Shown piece by piece: positions 45,228 to 63,020 of a DNA stretch of 64,000 nt. Each line of letters begins with the position of its first letter. Position 1 is the stretch's first letter. The position numbers and the translations under genes are program-made. The stretch covers positions 33,346,192 through 33,410,191 of the forward strand of contig NC_052616.1 in assembly GCF_016545825.1 (NCBI RefSeq), read 5' to 3'. Source of the stretch: Eucalyptus grandis. Lineage: Eukaryota > Streptophyta > Magnoliopsida > Myrtales > Myrtaceae. The notes below the pieces were generated by a model, which ran no database searches, was not told the DNA's origin, and saw only the letters and a list, made by a program, of their open reading frames with translations.

Positions 45228-46302
45228 TCAAAAATCTGGTTGGATCCACATGGCTCTATGGAAGTAAACCCTAGGTGCATCGGAGCATATCTCGACTTTT
45301 TCATCTTCCATGGAGTAATAGTGCATCTTCTTATCTCTGTCATGGAAATAGATACGGTTTGGCTTGATCCCGGGAAGGCAACTCTCGGAATTGAACTCCG
45401 CCGAGATCGCAGAGTTGCCATTCAAGAAGAGAGCCGCGTTCCCCAAGCTTTCGAGCTCTTCCTGACCTCCCTCCTCCAAATCCACTACAAAAACTCGGAT
45501 GCTTTCCACGGTTCCATCCTCTTGGTCCCATATCTTCCAAACTACCAGCAATGTGCCTGAACATTCCACGAGATAGGGATAACCCGCGAAATTGTGGCCA
45601 AGATAGAGTCGCAATTGCATTCGGCACTCCCTCTTGTCGAGGGTCAAGATTCGGCTACGCGCATCCAAGGCCACGAATTGCCCGTCGTAATGAATCAGTT
45701 GAAGGAAGGTGGACCGAGGCAGGTTCGCGGCCGGGCTCACTCCCGTCCACGCATCTTCTCCTGACCTGTGAAGGGCATACCCTAGTGATCGAAGATCCCG
45801 ACAGAGAGTGACCATGACAGTGTAGTCCCCGGACGAAGAAGGGCTCGAGGACAACGCGATCCTGTGGATTCTAATGGAGCCGCTGCCCCGGTGCCTCTTT
45901 AGCGGACGGAGACGCGACTTGTGGCGAAGCTTCGTCAAGGCGGGGAGTTCGATGCCGACCCGCGAGAGCGGATTGAAGATGCAGTACTGATAGCCCCACC
46001 TCGACACGCGTTGGTCGAAGCCCCACCTCGACACGAGTATCCATCGGGGTGGATTCACGGCCTGGGGTCGAGATCCTGGCAACCGCACTTGGTGAGTTCT
46101 CCCTCTAGAGGTGCTGAAGAACTCGGCTACTCCGTTGCCCACATAAATCATGAGCCACGGGGCTTTTGACTTCGCGTTGTACGTGTCTCTGGTGGCAGCA
46201 GACCGCCACGAGGTGCACACCAAAAGCTAAAAAGTCTTCTATGGCTAGCCGTCCAGCGATGAGTTCTAGGATCTCTTGCGGGAGTTCTTCCCAACTCGCC
46301 AT
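45228..46302 (-). pseudogene. F-box protein with DUF295 domain, one frameshift
   Basis: F-box proteins recruit substrates to SCF ubiquitin ligases; the DUF295 subfamily is large and fast-evolving in plants. The start at 46302 gives MASWEELPQEILELIAGRLA, the F-box N-terminus. The frame shifts by one base near 46220, after IEDFLAFG. The second frame then runs open for about 330 codons from CTSWRSAA to IQPDF at 45228. This C-terminal part shows DUF295 hallmarks: PWLMIY near its start, FNPLSRVGIELPALTK, a central region, and NRIYFHDRDKKMHYYSMED near the end. Total length, about 360 residues, fits the family. An upstream in-frame ATG at 46365 is possible but gives no F-box residues. Apart from the single indel the gene looks healthy, so it may be a recent pseudogene, an allele, or a sequence error. 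Confidence 0.85.
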
Positions 46303-48038
46303 CGTAGGTTGAATGATAGATTTGACTGGTGAGCAACTTCTTGATGAGTTTATCACTCGTAACATGAGAGGGGTCCTAAATGGGAAAGACGATCTTCAGG
46401 GATCAGTCTCTTTCAACGAATTTTCTCACAAATCTTATAGCTTATTTTCTTTATCTTGAATGGATATTCCTTTGTCGTGGCTAGCAAGATACGCTGCCCT
46501 CTCGGATTTGATGTTTTAAGATTTAAATCTTTCTATAGAGGACAGAAAATTATAGAGGTATCATTTTCAAGCTTCTACGAATAAAATCCCATAGAAAGCT
46601 TATGCATATTATATAAGTGAATGATAACCGAAGTAGTCCGAAGATATGGGGTTAGAGGCAATGTTAAAGGTGGACTAACAGTTGTTGATTATGATGAGTT
46701 TTTCCAAATCCTTATCTCGCGTAGCGTTGGTATTTTTAATTTAATTGTATTAACCTTTGACAATTCTATGTGAATGGGTCACCATTAGCTTATTGGAGTC
46801 AAATTAGAAACCGATTGAAATATGAGAGAATAGCTCGCTTCCTGAGCAATTAGAGAATCTAAATATGTGGACTCGATTACATTAGTTATTTCAACTAATG
46901 CCCTTTTGATGCCCTAAATTGACTGGTTTGTTATCTAAGTGTTGATGCGGACTTTATCCAATTATAATTACTCAGGTTCTTTGTCTATTAAGTGATCATG
47001 CCACGGTCATGTGTGATCATTGGGGTCCTAATATTTACCCTAACCATTTCACTAAACTAGAGAAAGGCACAATCAAGAACCTGAAGGAAATTAAGAGCCC
47101 AAAAAGATTATTGACGTGATAAGATGTTACAGTGCCATAGTTTACTTGAAAATAAGAAGTGGCTAGTTAAAGATCACGAGTATTCTCCAAGCTCGTATAA
47201 TTTTTTTTTCACTTTGGCAAAATAAAAGTTGTCAAGTCACCGTCATGTTCAATTTTTTTTTTTAATTCAAGTATGATAAAAAAATCAATGATTAGTGGTA
47301 TGTGAGATTTAAATGTACTTAGTTCATTCTATATGTATTAATGATATCATGTTGTTAGAAGAGCATGATTTATGAACCGCCATCATGTAGTTAGTAGAGT
47401 ACGATTTACGAACGGCCATCGAGTATAAAAACAGAATAACTAATGAAAATTCCTTGAGGACCGTTGAGTAAGAAACTTCAGCTTACAAAAAACATCATTA
47501 AAGAGTGTCTCCAAGTGTCATATTTTGTCTTGGGTTTGAGTAAAAATTGATTCCATAAGCAAAGTCATTAACACCGGTGAATAAAGCGGGGGAAAAAAAG
47601 TCTGAATCCTATTATGATTTGCCCCACATTTATTCTGTCTTCTTCCTCACCATTGGGTGGGCGCGCATCATTGCATCTTGGAATGATAGCAGCTGGTGCT
47701 AAGACACCATTGGTGCTCCCCGGCGGTTATCATTCCATTTTTATAATCCGGAATGGTGATTCCGATAACCGGGGCCTTTGTTTAAGATCCTTAGGCTGGA
47801 CCAACACTAATCTACTAGTGTGATCGCATAAAACAATAACATTTGTCCAGTTTCGGATAAAATCACGTGGAATTACCTTTTTCTTCTCAAACAATGAGAA
47901 AATCCATCTTTAACTAGGGAAAGCGTTAGTCAAAATAGGATTGTTTGTATTTAATGGTAATGGAAGCAAAACCAATACTATGCTCCTATATCTATATAGA
48001 CAAATTTATCCCTGAACCGCTAATTTGACCATGATCAA
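46303..48038. other. Intergenic between F-box gene and chloroplast insertion
   Basis: No gene is recognised. 47110-47605 has a diverged duplicate at 60672-61158. Near 47715-47785 an imperfect inverted repeat (CCCCGGCGGTTATCATTCC against GGAATGGTGATTCCGATAAC) could be a decayed MITE, but its ends are unclear. Confidence 0.5.
47110..47605. repeat. Dispersed direct repeat, copy 1
   Basis: Alignable with 60672-61158: shared blocks include CCAAGCTCGTATAAT, GTTGTCAAGTCACC, TCATGTTGTTAG, GAGTACGATTTACGAAC and GAGTGTCTCCAAGTGTCA in the same order. This copy has an extra tandem piece around 47345-47430. Confidence 0.75.
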
Positions 48039-49031
48039 CTTTATCGATAAAGTCGGTTGATTAGGATAAAATTTATATCCCTTAAGAGCCATACATGCAT
48101 CTTTTGATGCATACGGTTCAACAAAAATTGCAAAAAAAGAAAAAAAAGAATCAATGTGTAGATTCCAGACCTCTTTCTTTTTTTCTTTTTTTCATATTCA
48201 TAGTAGGGCCCTTTTCTAATCTAATTTTTGAATTTCTTAATGAAGCGACTTTTTTTTTCTTCCATTTTTCAAGAAAGATGAGTTTTGGTTTTGTCCCCTT
48301 TCCCTCCACAAAAATCCATTAAACCTATGAAATAAACTTCTCATTGATGTATTGTTTCATCGAGATCTAATCCAAATCACGATGTCATTTTCTTGTTCCT
48401 GAATGAGCCTTTTTCAATTCTTTTAGGTTTATGCTCTACTCCGTGTAAAAAAAATCTGCCCGATTTTTATTTGCACATATAGGACAAATGACACTAATAC
48501 TACGTCTTTTTTCTACAACTTACTTATTTTCTTCTTTTTTTCAATTCAATTCATGTCTTCTGCCAATGCCAAATATTCGACGTATTTATCATATTACTCG
48601 CTTGATTAAAAGTTTAAGACTACTCTCTTATTATATAAAAAAAGATTTTATGATTTATAATATAAGTAGTAGTAATCATAAATAAATTACCAATTGGGTT
48701 TTTTTCTAAATGGAGTTTGAATACTTGATTTTATTGGTCCAACCAATCCAACCATAAATTATTCTATAAACTTTTCTAATTGATAATAGAAATTTGAATA
48801 CCCTCCAAAACAAAAAACAAAAAAGGATACAATTTCACTTGATTTCACTTCACGCTCCAATTTTTTGATAATTCAAAATCTTTTTGGGAGAAATAGAGGA
48901 TATCTCGATCGGGGAGAGAACGGGAAATCCCATAAGACCCGATATATCGACAAGTCGCACTATATGTCAACCCAAGAGGCATCTTCCTCTCCAGGACTTC
49001 GAAAGGGTACTTTTGGAACACCAATAGGCAT
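48039..49031 (-). pseudogene. clpP: clpP fragment: exon 1, intron 1, start of exon 2
   Basis: On the minus strand, exon 1 (49031-48961, 71 bp) encodes MPIGVPKVPFRSPGEEDASW as in plastid ClpP, the protease subunit. The group II intron 1 starts GTGCGACTTG at 48960 and runs to 48060, with a domain V-like hairpin near 48123-48090. About 21 bp of exon 2 (CAACCGACTTTATCGA, 48059 down) remain before the nuclear junction. The rest of clpP was not transferred. Confidence 0.9.
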
Positions 49032-49439
49032 AAAATGAAAGAAAAAGAATTAAGTACTATATTTCACTTTGATGTGGAAGCGTAACAATGCATTTATTTT
49101 CTTAATAATATTGTCTTTTATCATATTTTATCCATAGATTGGGAAAAAATTCTTACGAATAGGTCTTTTGAATGATTAACAAATACGTATGCATTCGTTC
49201 ATAGAAAATGGGATCAACCCCCATTGCGTATTGGTACTTATCGGATATAGAATAGATCTGCTTCTCTTTGTTCCTACGAACCGAAAAATTGTTCCATTTT
49301 TAATATAAAAAAAAAGAATAGAACAAATATTAATCCTTTCTCCGAGATAATCCCCTGAAAAGGGAGGTCCATAGCATATTTTTTTCCAATGCAATAAAGT
49401 TACATAGTGTCTATTTTTCGTTGATAAAGGGGTATTTAC

Positions 49440-50968
<1,529 letters not shown>

Positions 50969-51067
50969 TACAAGATTTCTCTCTTATCTTTTCCCTTTAT
51001 TTTTTTGTCTTGCTCTTTGGGAGATAATCCCAAATAAACAGAATAGGTATGGAAGCTATAATTGTAA

Positions 51068-51190
<123 letters not shown>

Positions 51191-51271
51191 CTTTTCATTA
51201 TATCAATTGAATTGAAGCAATGAGCCTCCCAATGTTGGGCGGCTCATTACATTGGGAGGCTCATTACTTCA

Positions 51272-52052
<781 letters not shown>

Positions 52053-52054
52053 AG

Positions 52055-52066
52055 TGGTATCGGAGT
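52055..52066 (+). other. Primer binding site, initiator-Met type
   Basis: TGGTATCGGAGT lies two bases inside the 5' LTR. It differs at two positions from the usual TGGTATCAGAGC. Confidence 0.75.
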
Positions 52067-52093
52067 TAGGTTTGGCTGAGTTGAAGCAAATCG

Positions 52094-54050
52094 ATGACGA
52101 CTGAAGAAGTAAAAGTGAGAATTAACAAATTTGATGGGAAGGATTTTAGTTTCTGGAAGATGTAGATTGAAGATTATCTTTACCAGATGAATCTGCACTT
52201 GCCTTTATTTGGGGAGAAACCAGAGACGATGAAGCAAGCTAATTGGGATTTGCTGGATAGATGAGCTATGGGTGTTATTCGGCTGACGTTGGCTCGTAAC
52301 ATCGTGTTTAACATCCTAAAGGAGAAGACCACTGCTGATTTGATGCAAGCCCTGTTGGATATGTACGAGAAGCCCTCTGCGATCAACAAGGTTTGTTTGA
52401 TGCGATGTCTGTTTAACTTGAAGATGAAAGAAGATGTGTCAGTTGCTGATCATATCAATGAATTTAATGTGATTGTTAGTCAATTGAGTTCAGTTGAGAT
52501 TGATTTTGAAGATGAGGTACGTGCTTTGATTTTATTATCCTCATTGCCTGATAATTGGAATACTACCGTTACTACTGTTAGTAATTCTTTTGGGTCAACA
52601 AGTTTGACGTTTAATGGGGTTCGAGATTTAATTCTGAGTGAGGATATTCGTAGAAGAGAATCTGGCGAATCTGTATCTACTGCTCTAGTAGGTGAAAATA
52701 GAAGAAGATCTGTAACATGTGTGGGTAATGGTAATACTAATATGAACAAACGTAGTCAATCTAGGATTGCTAATGTTGTCCGTTGGAGATGTGGCAAGAG
52801 GGGGCATCTTAGAAGGGATTGCCTTAAGCTGAAGAATGAGAAGGGTAAGGGAATTATGGTTGATTCTACAGATAATGTTGTAGCTGTAGCAGATAATGCT
52901 GATTATGTCTTGTCTGTCACTAATGATTCATCGCTTGATGGATGGATTATGGATTCTGGTTGTTCTTTTCATGTCACACTAAATAGAAACTGGTTTATCA
53001 CTTATCAGTGCACGGGTAGTGGTAAAATCCAGTTAGGGAACAACGCTGAGTGCGATGTTGTGAGTGTTGGTGATGTTAAAATCAGAATGCATGATGGTAT
53101 CGTGAGGACATTGACTGGAGTGAGGCATGTTCCAGAATTGAAAAAAGAACTTAATTTCCTTGGGTACCCTAGATTCAGCTGGTTGCAGGTATTCTTCAAA
53201 ATGTGGAATTCTGAAGGTTGTTCGAGGTGCCTTGGTGATAATGAAAGGAATCAAGCACGATGGCTTGTATAAATTTCAAGGTGAGACCGTGATAAATTTT
53301 GCTGCGGAGACGTCGGATGCATTTGTTCGAGAGTCTTTTGACAGCTCGAGGAAGACCTGGGTGTTTGTGCCAATGCACAAGTTTGATGCTGGTGTCAGGA
53401 TCTCGCAGTCAAGAGTTTTGATCGAGACAGAGACTGGTAAGTCGATCAAGCATGTGCGGACTGGCAATAGCATGGAGTTCTACTCAGAGCTGGCAATAGC
53501 ATGTGAGGACATAGTGAAACACCGCACTAGTGCCAGTAAATCACAACAATTTGCAGAATTGTTGAGTAGAACATTACTAGAGACGACCTGAAAAATTATC
53601 TCTAGTGCCGGTATGGCTAGGAGAATCCTAGCTGATGTGCTAAGTACAGTAAGCTGCCTGGTAAATAGATCCCCATCAACTGCTATTGAATGGCAGACTC
53701 CTAAAGAAGTGTTGTCAGGTAACGTTGTTGATTATTTTATTCTTAGAATGTTCGGTTGCCCGTGTTATTTTCGAGTAAATGATGGTAAGCTTGATTGGAG
53801 GGCAAGGTGCATATTCCATGGCTATACACAAGGTGAGCGAGGTGATCTGTTGTGGTGCCCAGATTTAAATTCACCTGTTAACAGCAGAGAAGTTACCCTT
53901 GATGAGTCTTCAGTACTTCTGGCTAGGAGTGTTTGTGGCAGTGTTAATATGGATCTGGACGGTGTTCAGCTTGAGGTGGAGTTGCAACCAGAAACTCCGA
54001 GGTAGCGAGTACATGTACTAGCAAAGTAATTGACACAGATGGTGCTTGTA
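52094..54050 (+). pseudogene. Copia gag-protease-integrase, frameshifted, no RT
   Basis: The start near 52094 (MTTEEVKVRINKFDGKDF) opens gag, with TAG near 52163 and TGA near 52262. The main gag frame runs 52268-53160. It includes a zinc knuckle with one cysteine changed (WRCGKRGHLRRDC; the first C of CX2C is lost) and the protease motif WIMDSGCSFHVT. A frameshift near 53160 leads to the GAG-pre-integrase region, and integrase C-terminal pieces follow (SCLVNRSPSTAIEWQTPKEV, 53650 on). The catalytic integrase core is mostly absent, and no RT or RNase H is present before the 3' LTR. The element could move only with enzymes from another copy. Confidence 0.87.
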
Positions 54051-54384
54051 GCGAGGTGGAGCCTATAGAGCCAATGATTGTTGTAACTGCTGATATTGAC
54101 AAGGTACGTCTTCGATCTCCTGACATATATGTATGCAATAATGGTTTTGCTTTATCTGCGGTTAAGGAGGTTGCGTCGGAAAATCCCTGCGGAGTAGTTA
54201 AATGTGTATGTGGAGTTGGTATTCTGATGAGGTCCTCGGTTATGGTGAAGTTCAAGCAAGACTTGGATTTGGATAATATATGTGGCGGTTGAGCCCATTG
54301 GGGGCTATGGGAAAGTAGCAGCAAAATTTGAATTTTTTACGAAGCGATTGTAATTTGGCTCAAACGTCGAGCCAAGGTGGAGAT

Positions 54385-55060
54385 TGTTAAAATATGTCTC
54401 GAGTTTAAGCCCGAAGCAAATTGTTGAATTTTGAAAATAAATTAGTTAACTTGCGGATAAGGAAATATTCCTATCATTCAAGTGGAGATTGGCAAGCGAA
54501 GATGCACTCGTCAACTTCATCAGCCAAGAAAGGAAATATAAACTTGATTAAAGAAAGTTGGACTTCCTAATTTAACTTGGCTTGGGACTTTCTTCTTTGA
54601 CCGAGGTGGTGCACGTATAAGCATATATATTCATGGCTTGCTTGCATGAATATGGTGGTCAGCATCGTTGTTGATACAAGCATTGAAGCGTCATTATTCT
54701 AGCGAGTGCTTGGCGGGTTTTTCGTTCATGCAATTACATCCAAGAAGTTTGGTGTTTGTAGTTGATTAAATCTTGAGGTAAGATTTGCATGTAATTTCTC
54801 CATGAGATTAGGAGATTATTTTAGAGGAATTTCGGGGCTAAACACGGCATGCGTTATTGGGTGTAATTGGGGTTTGGGAAACGCCGAGAGAGTGTTTGAG
54901 TAAGTGTGTAATCTCCTTATATCGCTTGATCTATAATGAAATTCGTTGCTGCTCTCCCGGTGGACGTAAGTCTTTACGACTGAACAACGTAAATCCGGTG
55001 TCCAATTTATTTTTCTTCTTCCATCTATATTTTGTTCGATCGCTTGCCCTTATCGCAACA
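54385..55060 (+). repeat. 3' LTR of RT-less copia element
   Basis: 676 bp, preceded by the purine-rich GCCAAGGTGGAGAT. Differences from the 5' LTR are mostly transitions, plus one T-run length change. Confidence 0.95.
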
Positions 55061-55197
55061 TATAGATATGGCGACTAGGGTTGCTATTTCCATTATTATA
55101 TAATTTCAAGACCAAAATGGATCTATGATAAGATCGTTTATTTACAACGGAATGGTATACAAAGTCAACAGATCTCAATGAATACAAAATAGGATTT

Positions 55198-55421
55198 ATG
55201 GCTACGCAAACCGTTGAGGGTAGTTCTAGATCTAGACCAAGATGAACCATTGTAGGGGGGATTTATTGAAACCATTGAATTCAAAATATGGTAAAGTAGC
55301 TCCTAGATGGGGAACTACTCCTTTGATGGGTGTCGCAATGGGTCTATTTGCAGTATTCCTATCTATTATTTTAGAAATTTATAATTCTTTTGTTTTACTG
55401 GAGGGAATTTCAATGAATTAG
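55198..55421 (+). pseudogene. psbH: psbH copy in the NUPT, broken
   Basis: The start at 55198 ([15 protein letters not shown]) matches PsbH, the photosystem II phosphoprotein of about 73 residues. An Arg codon has become TGA at 55243, and extra bases after GTAGGGG shift the frame near 55260. The remaining sequence is recognisable to the stop at 55419 (GISMN). Confidence 0.9.
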
Positions 55422-55559
55422 ATTCACAAGAAACGTGAATTCTTAGCTTTTCAATACAAAGTAAAGCATTTAGGCTTCGGATTTATATATCATTATATTA
55501 TTTTTTTTATTGGTAGTTCGATCGTGGAATTTCTTTCTTTCTTTCTGTATTTTCGGAAT

Positions 55560-56990
<1,431 letters not shown>

Positions 56991-57182
56991 AGAATATAGA
57001 TCATAGATATTTGTAATCAATCATTTCTCACTTGAGGAGGAACAATAGTATTTCATTGCTACAAATATGGATTATTGAAAAGAATAAGACATGTATTTGG
57101 ATATTTTCCTTCAACTATACAATCTAGTATTCTTTATTTGACACGAATAGTTGAAGGGAATTCTCCGAAGAGAAAATGGATT

Positions 57183-58456
<1,274 letters not shown>

Positions 58457-58599
58457 AAATATCACAACTTAGGTATCTAGGGAATAGTCGCTTCAAAGTG
58501 AATTTTCCCTAGATACATCTATTCAATTAAATTTTGGATTTATTTCGAATATATAAATTAAATTATGCTAAAGTTGAAATAAAAGCCCATTTCATCTTC

Positions 58600-58798
58600 T
58601 TCTTTTTTTATAAAAGAAATTAAAGAAAAAAAGACGATTTCCAATTTTTCTTTGGTAAATGGGTTGTGAAATGCTTTTTCTATTTCTAGACTGTCCAGTC
58701 CAATATCTGTTTTACATCTTCTATGCGAAAATATTCCATTTTCATAAGGTCTTCTTGACTCTTATTCAAAAGGTCAAATAATGTACGTATATTGTACC
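58600..58798 (-). pseudogene. rpoA: rpoA C-terminal fragment
   Basis: On the minus strand the translation contains [20 protein letters not shown] followed by VKQIL, matching the C-terminal domain of plastid RNA polymerase alpha. Stops follow. Similarity ends near 58798, taken as the right junction of the chloroplast insertion. Confidence 0.8.
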
Positions 58799-60671
58799 TT
58801 TTGTATTAGGTTTGACTTTCGCCATCTGAATAGTGGATATGCCACCAAGGAATCCAGTTGGTTCGAGATTCCCACGATTCCCTCTCCGTGTCTCTTTCTC
58901 CTGCGGAATACTCGCTTTTCGTCTTGTTAAGAAAGTGATGCTAGATTTGCTGAAGTTTAACATGCGAAGGTCGGCAATATCAAGAAGTGGAATATGTGCA
59001 TGGCCATGTGTGATCTGACAAAGGCGTGTAATGAAAGACCGGACGCAAGGTGTTGGAGTAGTTACACGGGAAATTGAGCCGAATTTCAATTAAATATGAG
59101 TAACTTACCCCGCACGTATAGGAAGGCCACGGGATTGAACCGGGACACGCACGCTTCGACCAAGACTCAAACTTTTCATTTCCTTCGCATTTCACTTTCG
59201 CGTAATTTTTAGTTCCTATCATAAATTTTCATTTCGATGTACTGCGATTCCAGATTATTGCAGTTCCAGTCAGTTAACATATCCTTACACCTAGTTCGAT
59301 GGAGGATTCACGTTCCATCCAAGCCCCATTTGATCGGTTTGTGCTTGAGTATGAAACAATGGAATGATCTTCATTGCTTTTCATTCGCTCGAAGTCGGAT
59401 CACCTTGGCGCCTCATTGATTCATCATCAAAACCTCTTTTGGCATACCACCCAAACGGATTGATTTTCTCCAACACAGAAACAAATTTTGATACACAACA
59501 TTAAAGATAATCAGAGGATTCTTCATATTTTCCTTGATTTGGCATGTCTTTGATTTATGTAGTCTTTTTTTTTGTCATAGCAATAGCTCATTCATTTCTA
59601 TAGAAATACAAGAGAAAAACATCGCCGTCCAATTGAAAACCAAGGTAAACTTCAGACAACTTCAAAACAAAAGCAGCTCTTGATAACTGAAGGAGTCATC
59701 CAAACGAGGTTAAGAGTCACATTAAAAGAGCAGATTTATGATTTCTTCAAACTAAAATGGGTGGCCGATTACCAAATTTGTCTTCAGTGATGAGCATATA
59801 CCTTGATCCCCATCTATTGTGATAGTTTTACCTTTCGGTGGTGCATGCCTAAATTCATTGTTCCCAACATCATTGCCGTTTAGAGAAACAACGTTGAATG
59901 AGGAAAGATTTGACATTTGTGAGAGCTAAATATTTACATAACTCCTCTAATTTTCTTTGAAATTGCACTTGTATATTAATGAAATCTGAGAAAAGCGAAA
60001 CCCCAAAATCATAAACGCAAAAATCTCAAAATTTAGATTAGATTGGGATAGAAACCTCTCGAAATGGGGGAAAAGCTCCTAATCTAGACTAAATCAAAAG
60101 AGAAAAACTCCACAAATGAGAAAAAAAAAAAAGCAAGAAAAAGAGAATAGAGAACCAACTTAGCCCAAGAAAAAGGAAAAAGGGAGGGGTAGGAGGGATC
60201 TAGCTCAAACCCTCCCCCATGGAGATTGAAACAAAAAGCTGTGTAAAAATTAAAGTGAAAAGAGAAAACCCTAGAGTTCCATAATGAAGGAACTAGAGCA
60301 TTTTAATTTTTTGATTTATGATAATTGATTATCATTAATATTTCAATATATCTTGATAAAAATAATTAGGGATTGTACTTATGTCCTTGAGTATCTCTAA
60401 CATACAAATATAAAGATTGCGAGATTCCATTGATTTTGACTTGTTCAATGTCTGATCTACTTATTTGAATACTTGTTAGTATATACAATGAATTAGCCTA
60501 TGGAGTCTTCTTTTATATGAATATGAAAAGATCATCATTCTCCATAATGCATCCATAGGCGCACATTACTTGATGTATTTGGACCGGGGAATTTGCTTAT
60601 CCTATTCATCGGGGTTCGTTGAATCAAAAGATTTGACTAACCCCTCACTCTGAAAAATGAAACTAAATGAT

Positions 60672-61158
60672 TACTGACGTTATATAATGTAAGAACCTCT
60701 ATAGTTTACTTGAAAAGAGAAAAAAATATGGTAGGTAATGATCACCGAGAAATCTCCAAGCTCGTATAATTTTCTTCCTTTCCTGGTCCCTCGCAAAATA
60801 GACGTTGTCAAGTCACCTCCATGTTACCTCCATGTTAGTTCAAAAAAAAAGTCACCTCCATGTTCATATTTTTTTAATGCCTGAAGAGCAAAAGATCCGC
60901 GACTAGCGGAATGTGATAATTAATTGTCAAGTCAATATATATTAATCATATCATGTTGTTAGTAGAGTACGATTTACGAACCGCCGTCAAGTGTTTTTTT
61001 TTTTTTTAAATAACTAATGCAACTTCCTCGAGGAAAGTTGACTAAGAAACGTCAACTTACCAAACTTACCAAAAACCATTACAGAGTGTCTCCAAGTGTC
61101 AGATTTTGCCTTGGTTAAGGCTCGGTGAATAAAGTGAAAAAAAAAAGTTTGAGTGATT
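60672..61158. repeat. Dispersed direct repeat, copy 2
   Basis: Diverged copy of 47110-47605 in the same orientation. The two lie on either side of the chloroplast insertion. Confidence 0.75.
60826..60850 (+). mobile_element. Tail-only retroposon or slippage with poly(A)
   Basis: A 25-bp segment ending in TTCAAAAAAAAA is flanked by the 14-bp direct repeat GTCACCTCCATGTT (60812-60825 and 60851-60864). The paralogous site at about 47233 (GTCACCGTCATGTTCAA) has one copy and no insertion. Part of the insert repeats ACCTCCATGTT, so replication slippage may have contributed. Confidence 0.6.
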
Positions 61159-61875
61159 AGATATAATTTCCTTATCTTTGATTCTTTATTTTGGGATATG
61201 TTATGCACAACAATTCTCTGGCGAGTAGCTCAAGTGTGTTTGTTTCAATTTTTGAGAGATAATCTAAGTGAGAAATTGGGAGATCAATGCTATATCTATG
61301 GTATAAGGTTTCAAGGAAACACTCCCAGTGATGGTGTAGTTCAATTACTCTATGACGCCATAGGGGATGGCGGGTCTGCACCCTATGACACCAAGGCAAT
61401 TGGATGGAGACAGCAATTTCCTAGTTTAATTTAGGTCATTATCTAGATTTATGCAGTTTCCCATTTTAGTTTCCAAAAAAGATCTAAGAAATATTGCATT
61501 ATATCTCATCTAAAATTAATTAGTTTCATAAATTCCATTTACATGTTACTCAGTAGTCATATGCTCTAGGGTCATGTCATAATTGCATCTCATGCATTGC
61601 ATACAGTTTAATTTCTATAAAAAAGAAAACACACAAATAAAAAGTAATCTCATATAGTTGAATAATTGGATTAATTCATGATTAACGATATTTCATGTCA
61701 TTAGAATGTCATATAGGTTGCATTCAATCCAATTTAATTAACAGAGCACACATGTCACTTGGATTTCATTTTAGTTTTCAAATGCACGTTAATTTAGGAC
61801 ATATAAATCAAATCGCATGTCATGTTAGATTAGTTCATAATTCTTTTGTCCATCATTAGGATTTGTTTACATCTA

Positions 61876-62110
61876 AGGTGCATTTGTTTGATTAAGAATG
61901 AATGATTTGAAAAACATTTCTCTAAAATTCTCCTTACATCCTTACAAAAATGGATAAACAAATTTTTTTTATTGTCCATGAAAATGTATAGACATAAACT
62001 ATTGTCATTAATGAAAACATTTTTATTGACTAATTATTTCAAAAGATGCAAGTAATCATTTTTAGGAAATTATTTTTCCAAATTATTCATTTTTTGCAAA
62101 ACAAATGAGC
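61876..62110. mobile_element. MITE-like element, about 235 bp
   Basis: The left end GTGCATTTGTTTGATTAAG and the right end read in reverse (GCTCATTTGTTTTGCAAAA) are homologous inverted repeats extending through AATGAATGATTTG-like sequence for about 40 bp. The short flanks CTA and CTA could be a target duplication. It has no coding capacity. Confidence 0.6.
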
Positions 62111-62179
62111 TAGATTGGATTTAAATTCATGTCACATGTCAATAGTTTTTAAATTAAAATTCACGTAGATATTGTGATG

Positions 62180-63020
62180 GCTAACAATATCGCCGAGAGG
62201 GGGTGAATTGGTGATTTTAAGAAAACTTCACTAACTTATGATATTGTAAAAGCCAAGTCTGATGTAAGCAGAATAACTTAATGTAAAAAGAATTAAGTTA
62301 ATATAAGCAAGAACATGCGATTATACCAAGTGCAGAGCACTTCTATTAGATAATAATAGATAAGAGCAGAGACTTATAAAATGTTGTACGCAGAATTTTA
62401 TAGTGGTTTGGCTTGATATAAGTTTACATCCATTCATCGAGACTAGTAGCCTACTGGTTGGATTTCATTAGCAATCTTAGGAATTACAATAGTTTGTGTC
62501 GCTTATACTCAAGCACTTCTTCCCGAAGGAGGTTCTGCTTATACCCAAATAGATAGATCTCACTATCACACACCTAAGCAGAGACTTATAGAATGATGTA
62601 CACAGAGTTTTATAGTGGTTTGGCTTGATGTAAGTTTACATCCATTCATCGAAACTAGTAGTCTACTGGTTGGATTTCATCAGCAGTCTTAAGAATTACA
62701 ATAGTTTGTGCCGCTTATACTCAAGCACAACTTCCCGAAGGAGGTTCTGCTTATACCCAAATAGATAGATCTCACTATCACACACCTAAGCAGAGACTTA
62801 TAGAATGATGTACACAGAGTTTTATAGTGGTTTGGCTTGATGTAAGTTTACATCCATTCATCGAAACTAGTAGTCTACTGGTTGGATTTCATCAGCAGTC
62901 TTAGGAATTACAATAGTTTGTGCCGCTTATACTCAAGCACAACTTCCCGAAGGAGGTTATGCTTATACTCAAATAGATAGATCTCACTATCACACACCTA
63001 AGCACAAACTATAATACCAA
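62180..63020. repeat. 212-bp repeat in three tandem copies, LTR-like
   Basis: The units start GCAGAGACTTATA at 62366, 62578 and 62790, and the last ends near 63003. Units 2 and 3 are almost identical and unit 1 is more diverged. The preceding GAGAGGGGGTGAATTGGTGA resembles LTR sequence common in plant genomes, so the array probably grew from a fragment of an LTR retrotransposon. Confidence 0.7.

Noticed and set aside
47614..47823. 69-codon ORF and inverted repeat as a gene
   Set aside because: The region has an imperfect inverted repeat that suggests a decayed MITE; the ORF has no family.
59120..59165. T-arm-like sequence GGATTGAACCGGGAC suggesting a tRNA
   Set aside because: No acceptor stem, D-arm or anticodon arm can be found on either strand at proper spacing.
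61153..61434. 93-codon ORF next to the dispersed repeat
   Set aside because: No recognisable domain, start context or neighbouring exon; likely chance.
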